Origin: a bacterium
GTDB lineage: Bacteria > Auribacterota > Auribacteria > Auribacterales > Auribacteraceae
Assembly (NCBI GenBank): GCA_018435605.1
Contig: JAHDNF010000006.1
Span: 124,001 to 188,000, forward strand
Length of the DNA stretch: 64,000 nucleotides
Reading direction: 5' to 3'
The position numbers and the translations under genes were made by a program. Of the stretch, positions 45,901 to 53,143 are shown in pieces; position 1 is the first letter of the stretch, and each line of letters starts with the position of its first letter. Below the pieces are notes generated by a model. That model had not been told where the DNA came from and did not search any database. It was given only the letters and a program-made list of their open reading frames with translations.

Positions 45901-47495
45901 AAACATTCGGTGAGATCAGTGAAAAAGGGTTTTCTTTTGTTGACGAAATAGGGCGTATTCTGCAACCGGATACGAATCTTGTCCGTAACGATTATGCGTA
46001 TCTGATCGAACGTCTTAACGCAAAACCGAACCAGCGGATAGTTTATGCCATCGACAATGCCGGTGAAATAATAACTGATTTGCCGTTTTTAAAACGCTTG
46101 CTTCAAATGGGGCATTCCATTGTTTTGGTCACCCGTGACAAACATACAGTTAACGATATAAGTTATGAAGATGCTTTGAGATTATTCGGGCGCGAAGATA
46201 TACGTAATTATTTTACGGATTACGCAGGAAATTCGTTGCTGGAGCATGGCGCGTTTGAGATTATTCACAGCGGTTCAAATGTAACCGGGACAGATTTGCG
46301 CCGTGCGACACGCAAGTTTGTCGATGTATGGCAACAGGCTGATCTCCGATTGCTCAAAGGACAGGGCAACTATGAGACGCTCAGATATTATCCTATGAAA
46401 CACGATATGTTTTTTCTTGTCAAAGTGAAAGATCCTCTTGCAACTGCGCGTAACTATGCAAAAGGCGATATTCTTATTGAATATAGAGCGCTCAATCCGT
46501 TGATCGGGGCATATCAGACCGGTAATATCGATCAGGTAATACAGAATTTCAGGAATGACCTTACCGACCATGAACTATCGCTGGCAACTGAATTTTTGAT
46601 ATTCTATCTGGATCACCTGTCAACGCAGGCTGATCTGTTGACCGCCGATGGAAATACACAGAGCATACGCGAATTATTAGATCAGGCACGAGTTATTCTT
46701 GATCGAGCTGTTTCGATACCCGCGATAAATGCCGAGCTTTTGGGAATTATTCAGCGTAAGATCAGAAATGAAAGCCTAATCAGCGATTTTCTGTTTGAAT
46801 ACGTTTCGGTACACACCGGTTTGGTAAGCGTTCCGCAAGTTTATCAAGAACAATTTGTGGTAATAGATTTTTCTGCGATACCCGAGACAGACCTAAGCTA
46901 TGTATATGAGTTGATATCTTCGCTCGAATCACAGCGTAGTCCGTCCGAGGTAAGCGTAAGGTGGGTAATTTTTTCTGCAGATCATTCTGTGCGGGAAATG
47001 ATGGAAGAATTGCTCCGTAGAAAATTTTATCGGCCGGGTATGGATATAATCGGAAAAGATACCCTTGATTCTGTAGAGGCAGACGGCAAAATACGCAAAA
47101 TCGAACTTGTTATATCGAGTTATCTGACTAGCCGTTCAATTGAAAGCAGTGCTTTAAAAATACTTACCGCTGATGATCTAGACGCCGCTTACTGCGCGTT
47201 AAATAATATGATGGTATTGAAGATAGATCCGCGCGGCAGTATGTTGCAGATGTCAGACTTTATCGCCGCGTTAATCAGTATAGATTCTTTCATACACGGC
47301 GGTAAGATTCCAAACCTTATAGTTGAGTCCCCTAAGACAGGCTCGATTCATAATATATCGGATATGCTTTCCTTGAGAGGAGGTGTTTCCAGCGCAAACC
47401 TTATGGGAAGTGTCTTGCGGTTACAGCCGTCGCAACCCGTGAAGCAAAATCTGCAACGTATAGAGCATCGCAGGGCTTTGGAAAACTCCATCTAA
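36912..47495 (+). CDS. Giant exported multidomain protein: ChaN/TIKI-like, YvcK/CofD-like and DUF89 domains
   Basis: One uninterrupted 3,527-codon gene. Residues 1-25 are a signal peptide ending LLSTALCA. Residues about 45-470 resemble the ChaN/TIKI (TraB-like) fold: His57 in DAH, Glu85 in AMEG, Glu138 in GLED and His447 in GGYHASG are candidate metal ligands. Residues about 1465-1940 are a YvcK/CofD-like domain with GGTG (1475-1478), FDTGG (1501-1505) and GPGSLYTSLLP (from 1769). A module at about 2035-2130 recurs at 2668-2745, the second copy carrying HEIGE (2732-2736). Residues about 2820-3190 form a DUF89/ARMT1-like phosphatase domain with DPYxxxK, AGNALDF, DNAGE (3048-3052) and KGQGN (3149-3153). 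The remaining stretches are unrecognised. No C-terminal anchor is seen. Confidence 0.85.
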   Translation: MHKHYRIQFLIGIISFFLLSTALCAGEIALSESLGSIQDSYICEDSPYTVYFIKDAHCNYEAQENISKIISYLVNSRNIQLVAMEGAVGEIDPVDLRKFPYEETRRVVSNFFMRNGRINGAEYYAITDSNPVIVAGLEDRSLYCENYACLTQALRQGGCADLFGDIELQLDPVKKAVYSSEIMELELLELAYVSGDIPFQSYLEQLVALSKDSGVFGDSYRNLTLCLDLIKLEKELRLPLIEQERARLVRTITESMSQARVNDFLQENLKFRLNKISYQAYLENIFEIAKEYSIDTTSYEQLTNYKRYLNLHSSIRQDAIFAEADSLAQSIFDSLCRNEEQRNVRRIGKQVQLLKKAFKLDISSSEWTVLTKNPVFFKSETDMRLLGSYNSSFLSVDYLAQLEAYFPVIEQFYLLAQQRDEVLVRNLLGRLDNDDFSSAIIVAGGYHASGITAKLQERKISYYVISARITNVDESNPYASIVLNADNKWSDLFSRNRDSLALSSWLESNPLIEPQNNFIFGNMFKSLLLSTLAWQLTGYDLVSVKELNMPILRGVQEKLNEVARMAEYDIRVIELARVDDQVYVRMSVAGAEVVYGLFAQSQLVDWVKVRSDRLTEQTVLSEFQLLGGSVLVLTPEQYEGILMAKGRSVLAEESSSEGMVRTLLANPLSEHIIQVYGLLDIDGKTRDVIPEVSSRITNLLKDTVGIIEDNRAVEEYLRSYIDENIARGRMAVDPQTQTIRLGSALKMAALTAQQMHNHPDGRLVQIGGAERSVAVRQGAIQFIFGSSTIPLEVSTRFWLKIEEMTESTQLTATQLGKLLSEQGPIDLGVYGNEHYLADITSFSLQETHGSNVPAYCAVIRHQTRMPVLPQIGDIYTQILGEDAISINPQDKIALSIRSLTSSKKSISLIKVIDLENVAVSPEFGINLEELSTLDEAIKRLKNWMDLNQIRIQTAITTVDSIPGPVRNLLFSVFSSVLTDANEYDQLDEFRKLLSAFNFAAKNQMTETMAIISGKVIDIIQGRNPRLRVIKQILSGEREIQGLAFTKAEQKLIYHIYLYSIQYNQENIDLTAVDPLILSRLLQDVYMEETPVTPDSVHERLLKELRGGKYNIKLDLSAISQDAFIEDVQSIFSDTSAMDTAFGKAGIAFENISKIRVYKSRFRGFVSDYRVLVELYDNTRKTVRLRVLNNPVLENSFGWQVIAMERINDREDKVFPTVYLYKKDQYTNKRYYIAEHIEGMIGDRLSASSSQFTPEEITVYKTKGIRTWMTFWKQSLVPKDPSDKYIIERAAIISPTIIDGLIFPDDGSEPKILGIGYSLQPDPMTFYELLLNLSNGFGLKSEEYATVLANSIIDVFGFDRAYDLLVQALSESDDSKTLPFDKEYVTHSNVFQMIHYIRVVSALMKRDTVKKYIDIMYNGDVHAGFVDIADRALATGKDPLVVLRGKFSEWDRRMPSSGEVKQKLRRQRPSILTVTGGTGGNSLINAIKDIGGTSMVNLVTTFDTGGQSYLWQDIFDPLVGYSYSKGDVTNVAVAYIDQAKQDLLNKRLPADRDIDAIYPIVHELIKPTLERYPQLKDDPMFLIDFMDAVKKIDELIDYLRQKNRDDPARYRKPDLRKASLKNLLIEALNFYSNAYNLDEGRFDIDQAMVAEDLLHRLLGIDNGLVIPLSTEEGDLVARLHTPMPADKIASIENEIKIDTGIQRNRISPDGSVVFGEHYIGEIGEFHEEFGKQIDYIDIVTHPDHQGSKPQMSSRALEALQYQNLDLILVGPGSLYTSLLPHFTIGDFVENLINRGKAQTIVYPNGQRVQVEPVKRVFIINPVYSFEDKDMSVSDIIRQIERTAQNAVGNPKLRFADMFDAVVVNDPSNSSQQVKDYIRKKNMDVIIPLQEDIDFLESQGIEVYSFDLATVQSRPTRTPGFDLQYEDKLEYSAEKLRLITNLFLDSTRHHKKESRRNVGLGMGFQATGEFDRVKKILHGSEITPIPRGDVFHRQGLNWLEMRAKQLSNKIGRESEESTRILLERDLSLLHRVIDSIKSNTMKMFSAQPQNGSQGIFVDDGMHYQFAVAIPVDERGLNHGMYFSAGLVSLVQRYFEQARIAESISKYEISDSYMNKVGSIAAEAMFHLYALWELSESQGDKFDFIMTQSELQRINKVHIGLPNPMYGTILYDELAKMASKEAVEANLEESVRMAGIPEDISVTEKLKMVSQMIEQARKAERIRNSLLKLSSELADKFEARLTTIATDERFSGILLSGKVQDFLAKNGIDSIDLMTVDYGEHLRKIAVMLEGDVSLLEISDWFSQLPVIQDLLDLLLIEVEGSIDTIAPNDFEGLDKLAMGLIDMKQIYQAIDGNINAIEQNNYIVDSMNLLSKISIFQLDEIHRELTIQRDMQPRYDATHYGDLPADILEKRDILETLFDGELVVWMDQHIIARMTDNPAIIVSNFEQMVAIMETMLESFPHLRDAYATANIPDTFTDDERVVVETLMELSKLKNRMNLQAYSGIRHFLHDISLIPLRGALLPALGKIINPDDKKSVNFIIAARHLFVDLSDRMKYLEQAIESVRFDFPRAFSRFEYILHRQRLLPDRNIGLGDGHHGENPARVNDIIAVSNVERIALNNPLLKGVTNHIRRVALDLMVASKDHDEQEKQKMHGAALLFTRVHGLLETGQYRIWSVDPQDGNPGLYIDDKYAYQFAAIRDQDIYFAKGLLDRMKYLWDQGQHHLVIGMLAESIVHEIGENLFEAELGDQFEQVAAHQAMKEYAFYLGEIAPVVDLDAEPETMLYREMHLIAARYVESRMTNMQEAPQFVYPSDIPSLRSRLQEGILKGSLTPEHFLDIIAGHFRFGVSLGAPSELMYNNAYYHPGEVLGFVREFTLPEIRGASALDTYESAIDTMIMLSKTDDFSKQKAKEILTILLTDKKYADFIGRFSPHALEDMMYDVIRIITGDNDPYQQLKDEYNHKALDSLDEMDAMISNQQEPLLASALVAIAGNALDFAHMETFGEISEKGFSFVDEIGRILQPDTNLVRNDYAYLIERLNAKPNQRIVYAIDNAGEIITDLPFLKRLLQMGHSIVLVTRDKHTVNDISYEDALRLFGREDIRNYFTDYAGNSLLEHGAFEIIHSGSNVTGTDLRRATRKFVDVWQQADLRLLKGQGNYETLRYYPMKHDMFFLVKVKDPLATARNYAKGDILIEYRALNPLIGAYQTGNIDQVIQNFRNDLTDHELSLATEFLIFYLDHLSTQADLLTADGNTQSIRELLDQARVILDRAVSIPAINAELLGIIQRKIRNESLISDFLFEYVSVHTGLVSVPQVYQEQFVVIDFSAIPETDLSYVYELISSLESQRSPSEVSVRWVIFSADHSVREMMEELLRRKFYRPGMDIIGKDTLDSVEADGKIRKIELVISSYLTSRSIESSALKILTADDLDAAYCALNNMMVLKIDPRGSMLQMSDFIAALISIDSFIHGGKIPNLIVESPKTGSIHNISDMLSLRGGVSSANLMGSVLRLQPSQPVKQNLQRIEHRRALENSI

Positions 47496-47621
47496 ACAAT
47501 ATTATGCTTTATTTACTGGAAATTTTTCGAAAGAGAGTGTAATATTCCGCCCGTTTATTGTGTTATAAAATGTAAAATTTAGGATATTTGAGTTTATTCT
47601 GAAAAAAACAACATTGGATAT

Positions 47622-47650
47622 TTGTATTTTTTCAGCTGATGTGTTATACT
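47622..47650 (+). promoter_or_regulatory. Promoter for the second PEP-CTERM gene
   Basis: TTGTAT (47622-47627) and TATACT (47645-47650) are 17 bases apart. Transcription would begin near 47657, about 50 bases before the ATG at 47706. The leader contains GGGAGGTG. Confidence 0.6.
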
Positions 47651-47705
47651 GATAATAAGAATGCAGAATAAAGATCGGTTTAGCCGTACTGGGAGGTGCT
47701 ATATA

Positions 47706-48518
47706 ATGAACCGCAAATCAATGACATTAGGTTTAGTAACGCTTTTAATTTTATTTACAAATGGTGTATACGGACTCAATCAGAACTTTGAGGGAGGAGG
47801 CACTCCGTATGCTGTATCGTTTGAGGGTGCTTTTAACATTGAGTCCAATAGCGGCAACAATTACATGTACTTTGGTCACCAGAGCGGCCAAATGGGTATG
47901 TTTTCAAGCATAGCATTCGAAGGTGTGAGTTTTTCTTTAGATAATCCTATTCTTTCGTTTGATTATAAGTTTGAATATAGTTTTGATGCGGGTAAATTTT
48001 CCGATTTTGCCAATGATCTTTTTACATCAAAGGGCATTAATCTTGGCGCTGTCAATCTTGATTTCGGTGCCGCCGATGCGTTTCAGGTTGCCATATTAGA
48101 TATGGATATGGGAGTTGATGAATATATTTTATTCAAGCAACAGTTATTTCCGGGGCTTGATGGCGCTCCTGATACGGTCGTTATAAGTGATCCTAGCAGT
48201 TTAAACTTGAATCCAACTATAACACCATTATCCGGAGGCGGCCTTGACGGTTTTTATCATGTAGAATTGGATTTGACAGAGCTCATAAATTTACTTTCAT
48301 TTGAAGAGTACATTTTGTATTTTGATGTTATGAGTAATGGCATAAGCTATAGTTATAACGGACATAGCGGTATGATTCCGGATGATATTTTCACTTATAG
48401 GGCATCAGTCGATAATATTAATCTTAGCAATCCTGTAGCCGCTGTGCCCGAGCCTGCGGCGTATGCTTTGTTCATTTTTGGAATGTGGTATCTGGGCAAA
48501 AGGATCAAAAGGCAGTAA
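47706..48518 (+). CDS. PEP-CTERM sorting-domain protein
   Basis: A 270-aa secreted protein. The signal peptide (MNRKSMTLGLVTLLILFTNGVYG) is followed by a beta-rich domain ('FEGAFNIESNSGNNYMYFGH' region). The C-terminal tail has VPEPAAYALF, a hydrophobic helix and KRIKRQ, matching the PEP-CTERM pattern. GGGAGGTG at 47691-47698 fixes ATG 47706; an ATG at 47661 would precede its own ribosome-binding site. It carries its own promoter and terminator. With the protein at 33538 it is one of two PEP-CTERM substrates here, unrelated in the middle part, and both lack a nearby exosortase. Confidence 0.85.
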   Translation: MNRKSMTLGLVTLLILFTNGVYGLNQNFEGGGTPYAVSFEGAFNIESNSGNNYMYFGHQSGQMGMFSSIAFEGVSFSLDNPILSFDYKFEYSFDAGKFSDFANDLFTSKGINLGAVNLDFGAADAFQVAILDMDMGVDEYILFKQQLFPGLDGAPDTVVISDPSSLNLNPTITPLSGGGLDGFYHVELDLTELINLLSFEEYILYFDVMSNGISYSYNGHSGMIPDDIFTYRASVDNINLSNPVAAVPEPAAYALFIFGMWYLGKRIKRQ

Positions 48519-48552
48519 TACTTTTTGAATATAGCTTGAATATAGCGATTTT

Positions 48553-48588
48553 AAAAATCCACTTGTCGAAAGACAAGTGGATTTTTTT
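48553..48588. terminator. Bidirectional intrinsic terminator
   Basis: AATCCACTTGTC and GACAAGTGGATT form a 12-bp perfect stem closed by a GAAA tetraloop. A-runs on the left and T-runs on the right make it work for both the PEP-CTERM gene (+) and the isoaspartyl methyltransferase gene (-), which converge here. Confidence 0.92.
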
Positions 48589-48618
48589 GATTGCGGTGTT
48601 TTTGGGTAAAAATACGCT

Positions 48619-49341
48619 CTATTGTTTTGACCTTTGTTCTATATAGCCGGTCATAGGTACGAATCTAACAGGTATGATATCTTTTTTCTCAAGATAACCG
48701 TCTCTTTTAATGTATACTCTAAGTTCCTGATAATACTCTCCTTCGGGAATAACCAGCCGTCCGTTATCTTTAAGTTGGTCGATCAGCGGCGCTGGTACTT
48801 CGCGAGGTGCGGCGGTAACTATTATTCCATCGAACGGGGCGTGTTCAGGCCAACCGTGGAATCCGTCACCGGATTTGATGTAAACATTTTCATAGCCCAT
48901 TTTCTTTATGGTTTCCTGAGCGCGTTTAGCGAGAGGCTCTACTATTTCTATACTGTATACCTCATTGACTATTTCGGCCAAAATAGCCGCTTGATATCCC
49001 GAACCGGTGCCGATTTCGAGTATTTTTTCGGTTCCGTTAAGTTTGAGCAACTCTGTCATTAGAGCAACAATATACGGCTGGGATATAGTTTGATTGTATC
49101 CTATGGGAAGATGCCCGTCGGTGTAAGCGTGTTTCACCATGTCGTCAGGCACGAACAGATGTCTAGGTACCTTTCGAATAGCATTAAGCACCTTTTTGTC
49201 GGTTATGCCTCGCCGGACAATCTGATGTTCGACCATTTTAAATCGGTTGTCGGAAAATTTTGAGGTGTCATCTTGTGCATAGGATGTCATGATAGTATAA
49301 AAATAAAAAATTAATGTTGCGCATACCGTTTTAATTTTCAT
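48619..49341 (-). CDS. pcm: Protein-L-isoaspartate O-methyltransferase with signal peptide
   Basis: A 240-aa enzyme that methylates isoaspartyl residues to start their repair. It contains 'VPDDMVKHAYTDGHLPIGYNQTISQPYIVALM', split here only as the family landmark, the SAM-binding EIGTGSGYQAAIL, 'SGDGFHGWPEHAPFD' and 'VTAAPREVP'. Ahead of the usual start (MVEHQIVRRGI) lies a hydrophobic segment KTVCATLIFYFYTIMTSYA that looks like a cleaved signal peptide, so the protein may be periplasmic. SAM is not normally available there, so a cytoplasmic start at the internal ATG remains an alternative. AAGG lies just before the longer start. Confidence 0.88.
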   Translation of the reverse strand: MKIKTVCATLIFYFYTIMTSYAQDDTSKFSDNRFKMVEHQIVRRGITDKKVLNAIRKVPRHLFVPDDMVKHAYTDGHLPIGYNQTISQPYIVALMTELLKLNGTEKILEIGTGSGYQAAILAEIVNEVYSIEIVEPLAKRAQETIKKMGYENVYIKSGDGFHGWPEHAPFDGIIVTAAPREVPAPLIDQLKDNGRLVIPEGEYYQELRVYIKRDGYLEKKDIIPVRFVPMTGYIEQRSKQ

Positions 49342-49411
49342 CGCCTTAAGATAGGTAAATTTTTGATAAAATGTTGCTCATTATATGAGATACAGGAAGA
49401 GTTGGCAAAGA

Positions 49412-51886
49412 TCAAACGTCGATAGCGGTTTTTTTAGCGAATTTCTGAGCGTTGAAAGATAATTTTTCTGCTATTTTGACCATTACCGCGATAGATTCAA
49501 GACTGGTTTTAATGTTTTTTTCCGGTTTGAGGTATAAAATGTCTTCCTGTAGTAGCTGATAAATAATATTCTGCATCTTGAACTGATCGATCTGCAAACC
49601 GAGTTCTTCCCCCAGAGACAGAAAATCAAGTATTGAGGATGCAATATCCTTGTTAAGTCGTTTACGCAAGGCTTGCATCTTAGATATTAGTACAGTGCTG
49701 ATATCTTCTTCCAGTGCAACTGGATTGATTTTCAGTCCGAGGTTGCGTCCATACAGAAACATATCTTTTATGGATGTATAATCGGAAACCTCGTGTTTGG
49801 GGCTTTTTTTCTTTTTCAGGCGCTCTATTTCTTTGTAAAGCGAATGCGTGAGCGCGTAACTGCAAATTTCTTTCAGGACGTTTGGTAATCCCAAGTCGTA
49901 CTGCTTTAGAGTTTCCAGCAGGTCGATATTTTTGCGGTATATTTCGTTGAATGTTCGATTGAGGCGTTGCATTTCTTCTTTAAGCGCCAGTTGAATCAAA
50001 TTCGCTCGGTTGTAGCCGATAAGGTCTTTGATGCTGTAAAAATGATGATGGGCGAGCGATGCTATTTTTTCTTCAAGAGTATCGACGGTAGATATATTGA
50101 ATTCGATACTGTCATCCGAATTTAATATGTAGCACCGAATCTCACGGTAAGACGGCACGAACAAGTAATAGATATAGCTTTCTACGTATCCTGTTACATC
50201 ATTGGTCATTTTGACCATTCCTTTGAATACCGGAGTAGAGCCGTCGGTTTTCTTTTCATGCAAAACAGGGTGCAGTGTATAGAAAAAGATTTTGCGGTCT
50301 TTAACTTCCTGATAAATAAAACTTTCTATTGCATAATTGCCTATGATCATTTCAGGATGGCATACCGACGGCAGTACATATTTTTGGTACACATCTTTGC
50401 CGGTAGCGACATCGTGGACATTGCTTTGAGCTTTTTCAAGGATATTCAAGAATTTTGATTCGATATTTCTTGAAGTAAACGTTTTTAATATCTCCATGGC
50501 TCTTGCCGCATACTTTAAGTTTTGTACCGGTTCGAGGCGTGATATATCGGCGAAGAACCACGCGCAACTGGTGAAACTCAGCTGACAAAAATGTTGAGCT
50601 TCCAATAGTTTAAAAACAATGCTCGGATTTTCGACCTTTTTTAAGGCTTTCAGATGTTTTTTCAGAAACTCTTCTTTATTTTCAGGTTTGAGTATAATAT
50701 TGATGTAGTCGTTACGCATTCGTTTAAGATCTTTGCAAAGATGACCTAGCTGATCCTGATAAATCTTGTTGCATTCGTCTCGCAGATAATTCAGGCTTTC
50801 CCTAAGAGGTGTGCGCCATTTTTGATTCCACCCGAACAATCCTCCGTCCGAGCATCCGCAATCGCGGCACCATCTGCCTACGCCGTGCGCGCAACTCCAT
50901 GCCGTGCCTTCTCCGTTCGGCCCTGATTTTAAAATGACTTCGAATTGAGGCGGATTGATTTCAAGATAATATCCGAAATTGGTTATTGCAAAATCACGAT
51001 GATGAATTTCCCGCGCGACAAATGACGAAAAGCACATGTCTGCATTCTTTTCGTGGTGTCCGTATGATTCTCCGTCTGTCGCTATGATAACCGCTTGAGT
51101 TTGCGATGACCAGCGGTCGAACGCCGTCTGAATGCTGTCGGCAAATCGTACGGAATCGCGCAGTAAATGTTCAAACCCCACGGCTGATGACAATCCGGCG
51201 TTGTAAAAAAAGACATCGATATAGCGGTCAGGATTAATTTTGCCTTTTTGATCCTTATGAAAAATACGATACGGGACACGTGTGTCGATCAGGCCTGAGC
51301 TAACGTCAATCCATGAAGCGCTTTTAAAAGATCGAATCTTGTCTGCCTGATGGGGCGACAGTACAATAAACTTCATTTTGTATTCCATCAATATTTCCAC
51401 CGTGCGTTGATCTACGGCGGTTTCAGCGAGCCATATTCCTTCCGGGCTTCTTCCGAATCTGTGCTCGAAATCTTTGATGCCCCATTCTATTTGGGTGCGT
51501 TTGTCATCATCGTTTGCCAACGGCATTATAACGTGATTGTATACTTGCGCCATAGCATTGCCGTGACCGTTATTCTTATCCACGCTTTTTTTATCGGCCT
51601 CAATAATTTTCTGATATGTATCCTGAGCATGTTTTTCCAGCCATTGTAGTAAAGTCGGCCCAAAGTTAAAGCTGAAGTATTCGTAATTGTTGATGATATC
51701 GTTTATCAGGTTTTTTTCGTTTAGTACACGCGACGCAGTGTTAGGTGTGTAGCATTCCGCGGCAATTCGTTCGTTCCAATCGTTGAAAGGATATGCTGAA
51801 TCCTGTCGTTCTATTTCGCCTGTCCATGGGTTTTCGCGTGGCGGTTGGTAGAAATGTCCGTGAATTATTACATACTTATTTTTCAT
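49412..51886 (-). CDS. Glycoside hydrolase family 57 / DUF3536 protein
   Basis: An 824-aa enzyme. The N-terminal GH57 (beta/alpha)7-type domain has 'IIHGHFYQPPRENPW', 'SFNFGPTLLQWL' and 'GNAMAQVYNHVIMPLA'. The candidate nucleophile Glu lies in 'GIWLAETAVD', and 'IIATDGESYGHHEKNADM' may hold the acid/base Asp or Glu. The C-terminal 450 residues match DUF3536, which is found only with such GH57 domains. Related enzymes act on alpha-glucans such as glycogen; the true substrate is not proven. There is no signal peptide. AGGTGA precedes the ATG. Confidence 0.9.
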   Translation of the reverse strand: MKNKYVIIHGHFYQPPRENPWTGEIERQDSAYPFNDWNERIAAECYTPNTASRVLNEKNLINDIINNYEYFSFNFGPTLLQWLEKHAQDTYQKIIEADKKSVDKNNGHGNAMAQVYNHVIMPLANDDDKRTQIEWGIKDFEHRFGRSPEGIWLAETAVDQRTVEILMEYKMKFIVLSPHQADKIRSFKSASWIDVSSGLIDTRVPYRIFHKDQKGKINPDRYIDVFFYNAGLSSAVGFEHLLRDSVRFADSIQTAFDRWSSQTQAVIIATDGESYGHHEKNADMCFSSFVAREIHHRDFAITNFGYYLEINPPQFEVILKSGPNGEGTAWSCAHGVGRWCRDCGCSDGGLFGWNQKWRTPLRESLNYLRDECNKIYQDQLGHLCKDLKRMRNDYINIILKPENKEEFLKKHLKALKKVENPSIVFKLLEAQHFCQLSFTSCAWFFADISRLEPVQNLKYAARAMEILKTFTSRNIESKFLNILEKAQSNVHDVATGKDVYQKYVLPSVCHPEMIIGNYAIESFIYQEVKDRKIFFYTLHPVLHEKKTDGSTPVFKGMVKMTNDVTGYVESYIYYLFVPSYREIRCYILNSDDSIEFNISTVDTLEEKIASLAHHHFYSIKDLIGYNRANLIQLALKEEMQRLNRTFNEIYRKNIDLLETLKQYDLGLPNVLKEICSYALTHSLYKEIERLKKKKSPKHEVSDYTSIKDMFLYGRNLGLKINPVALEEDISTVLISKMQALRKRLNKDIASSILDFLSLGEELGLQIDQFKMQNIIYQLLQEDILYLKPEKNIKTSLESIAVMVKIAEKLSFNAQKFAKKTAIDV

Positions 51887-52205
51887 TGGTCACCTAGTGC
51901 GATATTGTTGGTAATGGAGTAAGCATTCAGTATAATAACAAAAACCGTTCCTGCTTTTTCGAGTCTTTTTGCGGTATGAGCCGGTTCACTGCGTGTAACA
52001 ACAATTTTTGACAATCATACTCTTTATGGGATTTTTTTCAAGAGTAAACATTTGTTTTGTGCAGTTGAGATTGTGTTTTATATTGTCTATGATATATTTA
52101 GAAAAATATCGAAAAAAAAGAATCAATTCAGTTTGTTTTATATTAAAATATATCTTTTTATAATATAATTAAGTCTGACTAAATAGACATAAAAAAGAGG
52201 TGATC
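51887..52205. other. Divergent promoter region between the GH57 gene and era
   Basis: About 320 A/T-rich bases with no open frame of interest. A good promoter for era lies at 52065-52093. The promoter of the GH57 gene should lie in the left part. TATACT on the minus strand near 51931 is a possible -10 box, but no matching -35 box is seen. Confidence 0.5.
52065..52093 (+). promoter_or_regulatory. Candidate promoter for era
   Basis: TTGAGA (52065-52070) and TATGAT (52088-52093) are separated by 17 bases, a good sigma-70-type match. It would give a leader of about 105 bases before the era start. Confidence 0.5.
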
Positions 52206-53105
52206 GTGAACAAAAAATTATTTAAGACAGGGGTAGTTAGTATATCCGGCAAGCCGAATGTAGGCAAATCGACGTTGCTCAACAGCATAATAGGCCAGAA
52301 AATGGCCATTGTATCGCCCAAACCGCAGACCACCAGAGGAGTTATTAGGGGTATTTATACCGGTGAGTCGATGCAGGTATTGTTCGTCGACAACCCGGGA
52401 TTTCTCAAACCGCGCGATAAACTGGACGAATTCATGTTCAAACAGGCTCGCGAGAGCATTAAAAACGCGGACTTGGTGTATTTTGTTGTTGAGCCGTCGC
52501 TACCCGACGAGGAATCCGTGCGTTTGGATCTAAAGCCTATCGTGCAGGACAAAAGACCGGTTTTTCTAGTTGTAAATAAAATCGATTCCATCAACAAAGA
52601 ATTGCTTCTGCCGGTTATAGACGCATACAGGTCACTACATCAGTTCGATCAGATAATACCAGTCTCCGCGTTGAAATCGAATAATACCCAAACATTGCTA
52701 GCCGAAACGGAAAAGTATTTGCCTGAAGGGGAGCCTTTGTTTCCTGAAGATATGGTTTCCGATCAGTTTGAACGTTATTTTGTGTCTGAGCTGATAAGAG
52801 AAAAAGTTTTTGAAGTGACGCATCAGGAAGTGCCTTATTCGGTTGCGGTGAAAATAGACGAATTCGTTCAACGTCCTCAAGGTAAATTATATATACGGGC
52901 TGATATTATTGTCGAGCGTACCGCACATAAATCTATTTTGATCGGCAAACAGGGTGGCATGATCAAACTTATAGGGAAAAAAGCACGTTTCGCTATAGAA
53001 TCGTTTATGGGTTGCGAAACGTATCTTGAGCTTTTTGTTAAGGTGGTCGAAAAATGGAAGGAAAAAGATTCATGTTTACGTGAATTCGGCTATAATATAG
53101 AGTAA
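52206..53105 (+). CDS. era: GTPase Era
   Basis: A 299-aa essential GTPase that binds 16S rRNA and helps mature the small ribosomal subunit. The G domain has GKPNVGKST (G1), 'VDNPGF' (G3, with Asn in place of the common Thr), and NKID (G4). The C-terminal KH domain contains 'IGKQGGMIKLIGKKAR'. GTG 52206 follows an AGAGGTGAT ribosome-binding site; the GTG at 52200 lies inside that site. It leads a run of Memo, amidohydrolase and peptide transporter genes. Confidence 0.96.
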   Translation: MNKKLFKTGVVSISGKPNVGKSTLLNSIIGQKMAIVSPKPQTTRGVIRGIYTGESMQVLFVDNPGFLKPRDKLDEFMFKQARESIKNADLVYFVVEPSLPDEESVRLDLKPIVQDKRPVFLVVNKIDSINKELLLPVIDAYRSLHQFDQIIPVSALKSNNTQTLLAETEKYLPEGEPLFPEDMVSDQFERYFVSELIREKVFEVTHQEVPYSVAVKIDEFVQRPQGKLYIRADIIVERTAHKSILIGKQGGMIKLIGKKARFAIESFMGCETYLELFVKVVEKWKEKDSCLREFGYNIE

Positions 53106-53143
53106 TAGCGCAATAATCCTGTATATAAAAAGGAGTACTGCCG

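Noticed and set aside
36912-47495. Possibility that the giant gene is several genes joined by an assembly error
   Set aside because: The frame is open throughout, codon use looks even by eye, there is a single signal peptide and one promoter, and no internal ribosome-binding site plus start stands out at domain borders. Read-level checks would still be useful.
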